A stretch of DNA of 53,588 nucleotides from Bacteroidaceae bacterium (GTDB taxonomy: Bacteria > Bacteroidota > Bacteroidia > Bacteroidales > Bacteroidaceae), in NCBI GenBank assembly GCA_017622495.1, contig JAGAQY010000071.1:1-53588 (forward strand), given 5' to 3'. This document shows positions 53,273-53,588 of the stretch, one piece after another; positions within the stretch are counted from its first letter, which is position 1; the number at the start of each line of letters is the position of its first letter. A program made the translations under genes and the position numbers. The notes under the pieces were generated by a model, which searched no databases, had not been told where the DNA came from, and saw only the letters and a list, made by a program, of their open reading frames with translations.

Positions 53273-53344
53273 TAAATAACCTATTATTATTAACGCACGC
53301 GCAATGCAGATATTGCCTGCCGGCCCATATTTTTATTTATCATG

Positions 53345-53377
53345 CAAAGGTAGCATAAATATTCTTATTTACACAAA
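53345..53377 (-). promoter_or_regulatory. Promoter of the exopolysaccharide operon
   Basis: On the minus strand -33 TTTG (53374-53377), 21-nt spacer, -7 TACCTTTG (53345-53352). The leader before the start codon at 53272 is about 65 nt. Confidence 0.75.
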
Positions 53378-53388
53378 AAAAGACGCAT

Positions 53389-53588
53389 CTTTAGTGACTG
53401 CGTCACAGAAGATACTTAGGTAATAATATAGATGTTGTCCAAACCTCGGTATTGTCCCCCTAGATTAGGGGGACGAGCGAAGCGGAGGGGGTATTATCTA
53501 CGAGAAGCGTACCACCTCCCCCTCTTCGAGGGTTAAAGGCCTTCGGCACTCCTTTGTGAAGCTAAAGCTTCAGTCGTCGCTACCGACG
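53389..53588. repeat. Mosaic of short hairpins at the window end
   Basis: It opens with TTAGTGACTGCGTCACAGA (53391-53409), 18 of 19 bases as in the repeat after radA. Next comes a perfect hairpin (half-site GTCCCCCTA, 53455-53475), then GGAGGGGGTA pairing with TACCACCTCC, and finally the 32-bp hairpin cassette (53557-53588) that is also inside wecB. It continues past the edge. No coding region is seen between 53273 and 53588. Confidence 0.75.

Overview
The window looks like a chromosomal segment of a Bacteroidales bacterium, probably Prevotellaceae-like (the family level is inference). Reasons: promoters fit the Bacteroidales pattern (-33 TTTG, about 20 nt, -7 TAnnTTTG) at many gene starts; Shine-Dalgarno sites are mostly absent; and the gene content is typical (BlaI/M56 pair, bifunctional ThrA plus an ApgM-type homoserine kinase, a Tsx-like DUF5020 protein, Wzi, SLBB export protein, EpsG).

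Layout. 1-4.3 kb: edge of a probable insertion sequence, a BlaI repressor with an M56 sensor protease, and an outer-membrane barrel protein. 4.3-13.5 kb: polyamine ABC importer potABC, with its binding protein potD split off by enolase, a repeat-rich non-coding kilobase and a lipoprotein/barrel pair. 13.6-20.2 kb: a polyprenol-phosphate mannosyltransferase-like enzyme, a purine permease with a Tsx-like outer-membrane partner, two small unknown proteins, a Ca2+/Na+ antiporter and a CE15 glucuronoyl esterase lipoprotein. 20.2-29.3 kb: the threonine pathway (thrA-apgM, and thrC separately), interrupted by a Fic/HTH gene with its own operator and by a periplasmic TonB-C-terminal-domain protein. 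29.5-32.3 kb: radA, a DUF4332 protein and riboflavin synthase. 32.6-36.1 kb: a candidate small RNA followed by a Wzi / lipocalin-like / PagL-like surface operon. 36.1-39.8 kb: a ManNAcA pathway unit (wecC-wecB-glycosyltransferase). 40.8-53.3 kb: a nine-gene exopolysaccharide operon on the minus strand (initiating sugar transferase, SLBB export protein, Wzz, EpsG, flippase, two glycosyltransferases, heparinase II/III, bi-domain oxidoreductase).

The most unusual layer is non-coding. (i) Arrays of degenerate heptamers (roughly RAKKNNA) lie inside operons; in three gaps an A-rich array follows a stop codon at once and an inverted T-rich array ends just before the next start codon. (ii) Two repeat-derived segments are read in frame inside wecB. 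One is a hairpin cassette whose second copy, at the right edge of the window, differs by three fully compensated base pairs. (iii) A large palindrome carries outward-facing promoters and a related promoter cassette is duplicated before potD. (iv) A 370-bp segment bounded by perfect 14-bp inverted repeats carries a consensus promoter and resembles the invertible promoters of Bacteroides capsule loci. No tRNA, rRNA or CRISPR array was recognised.
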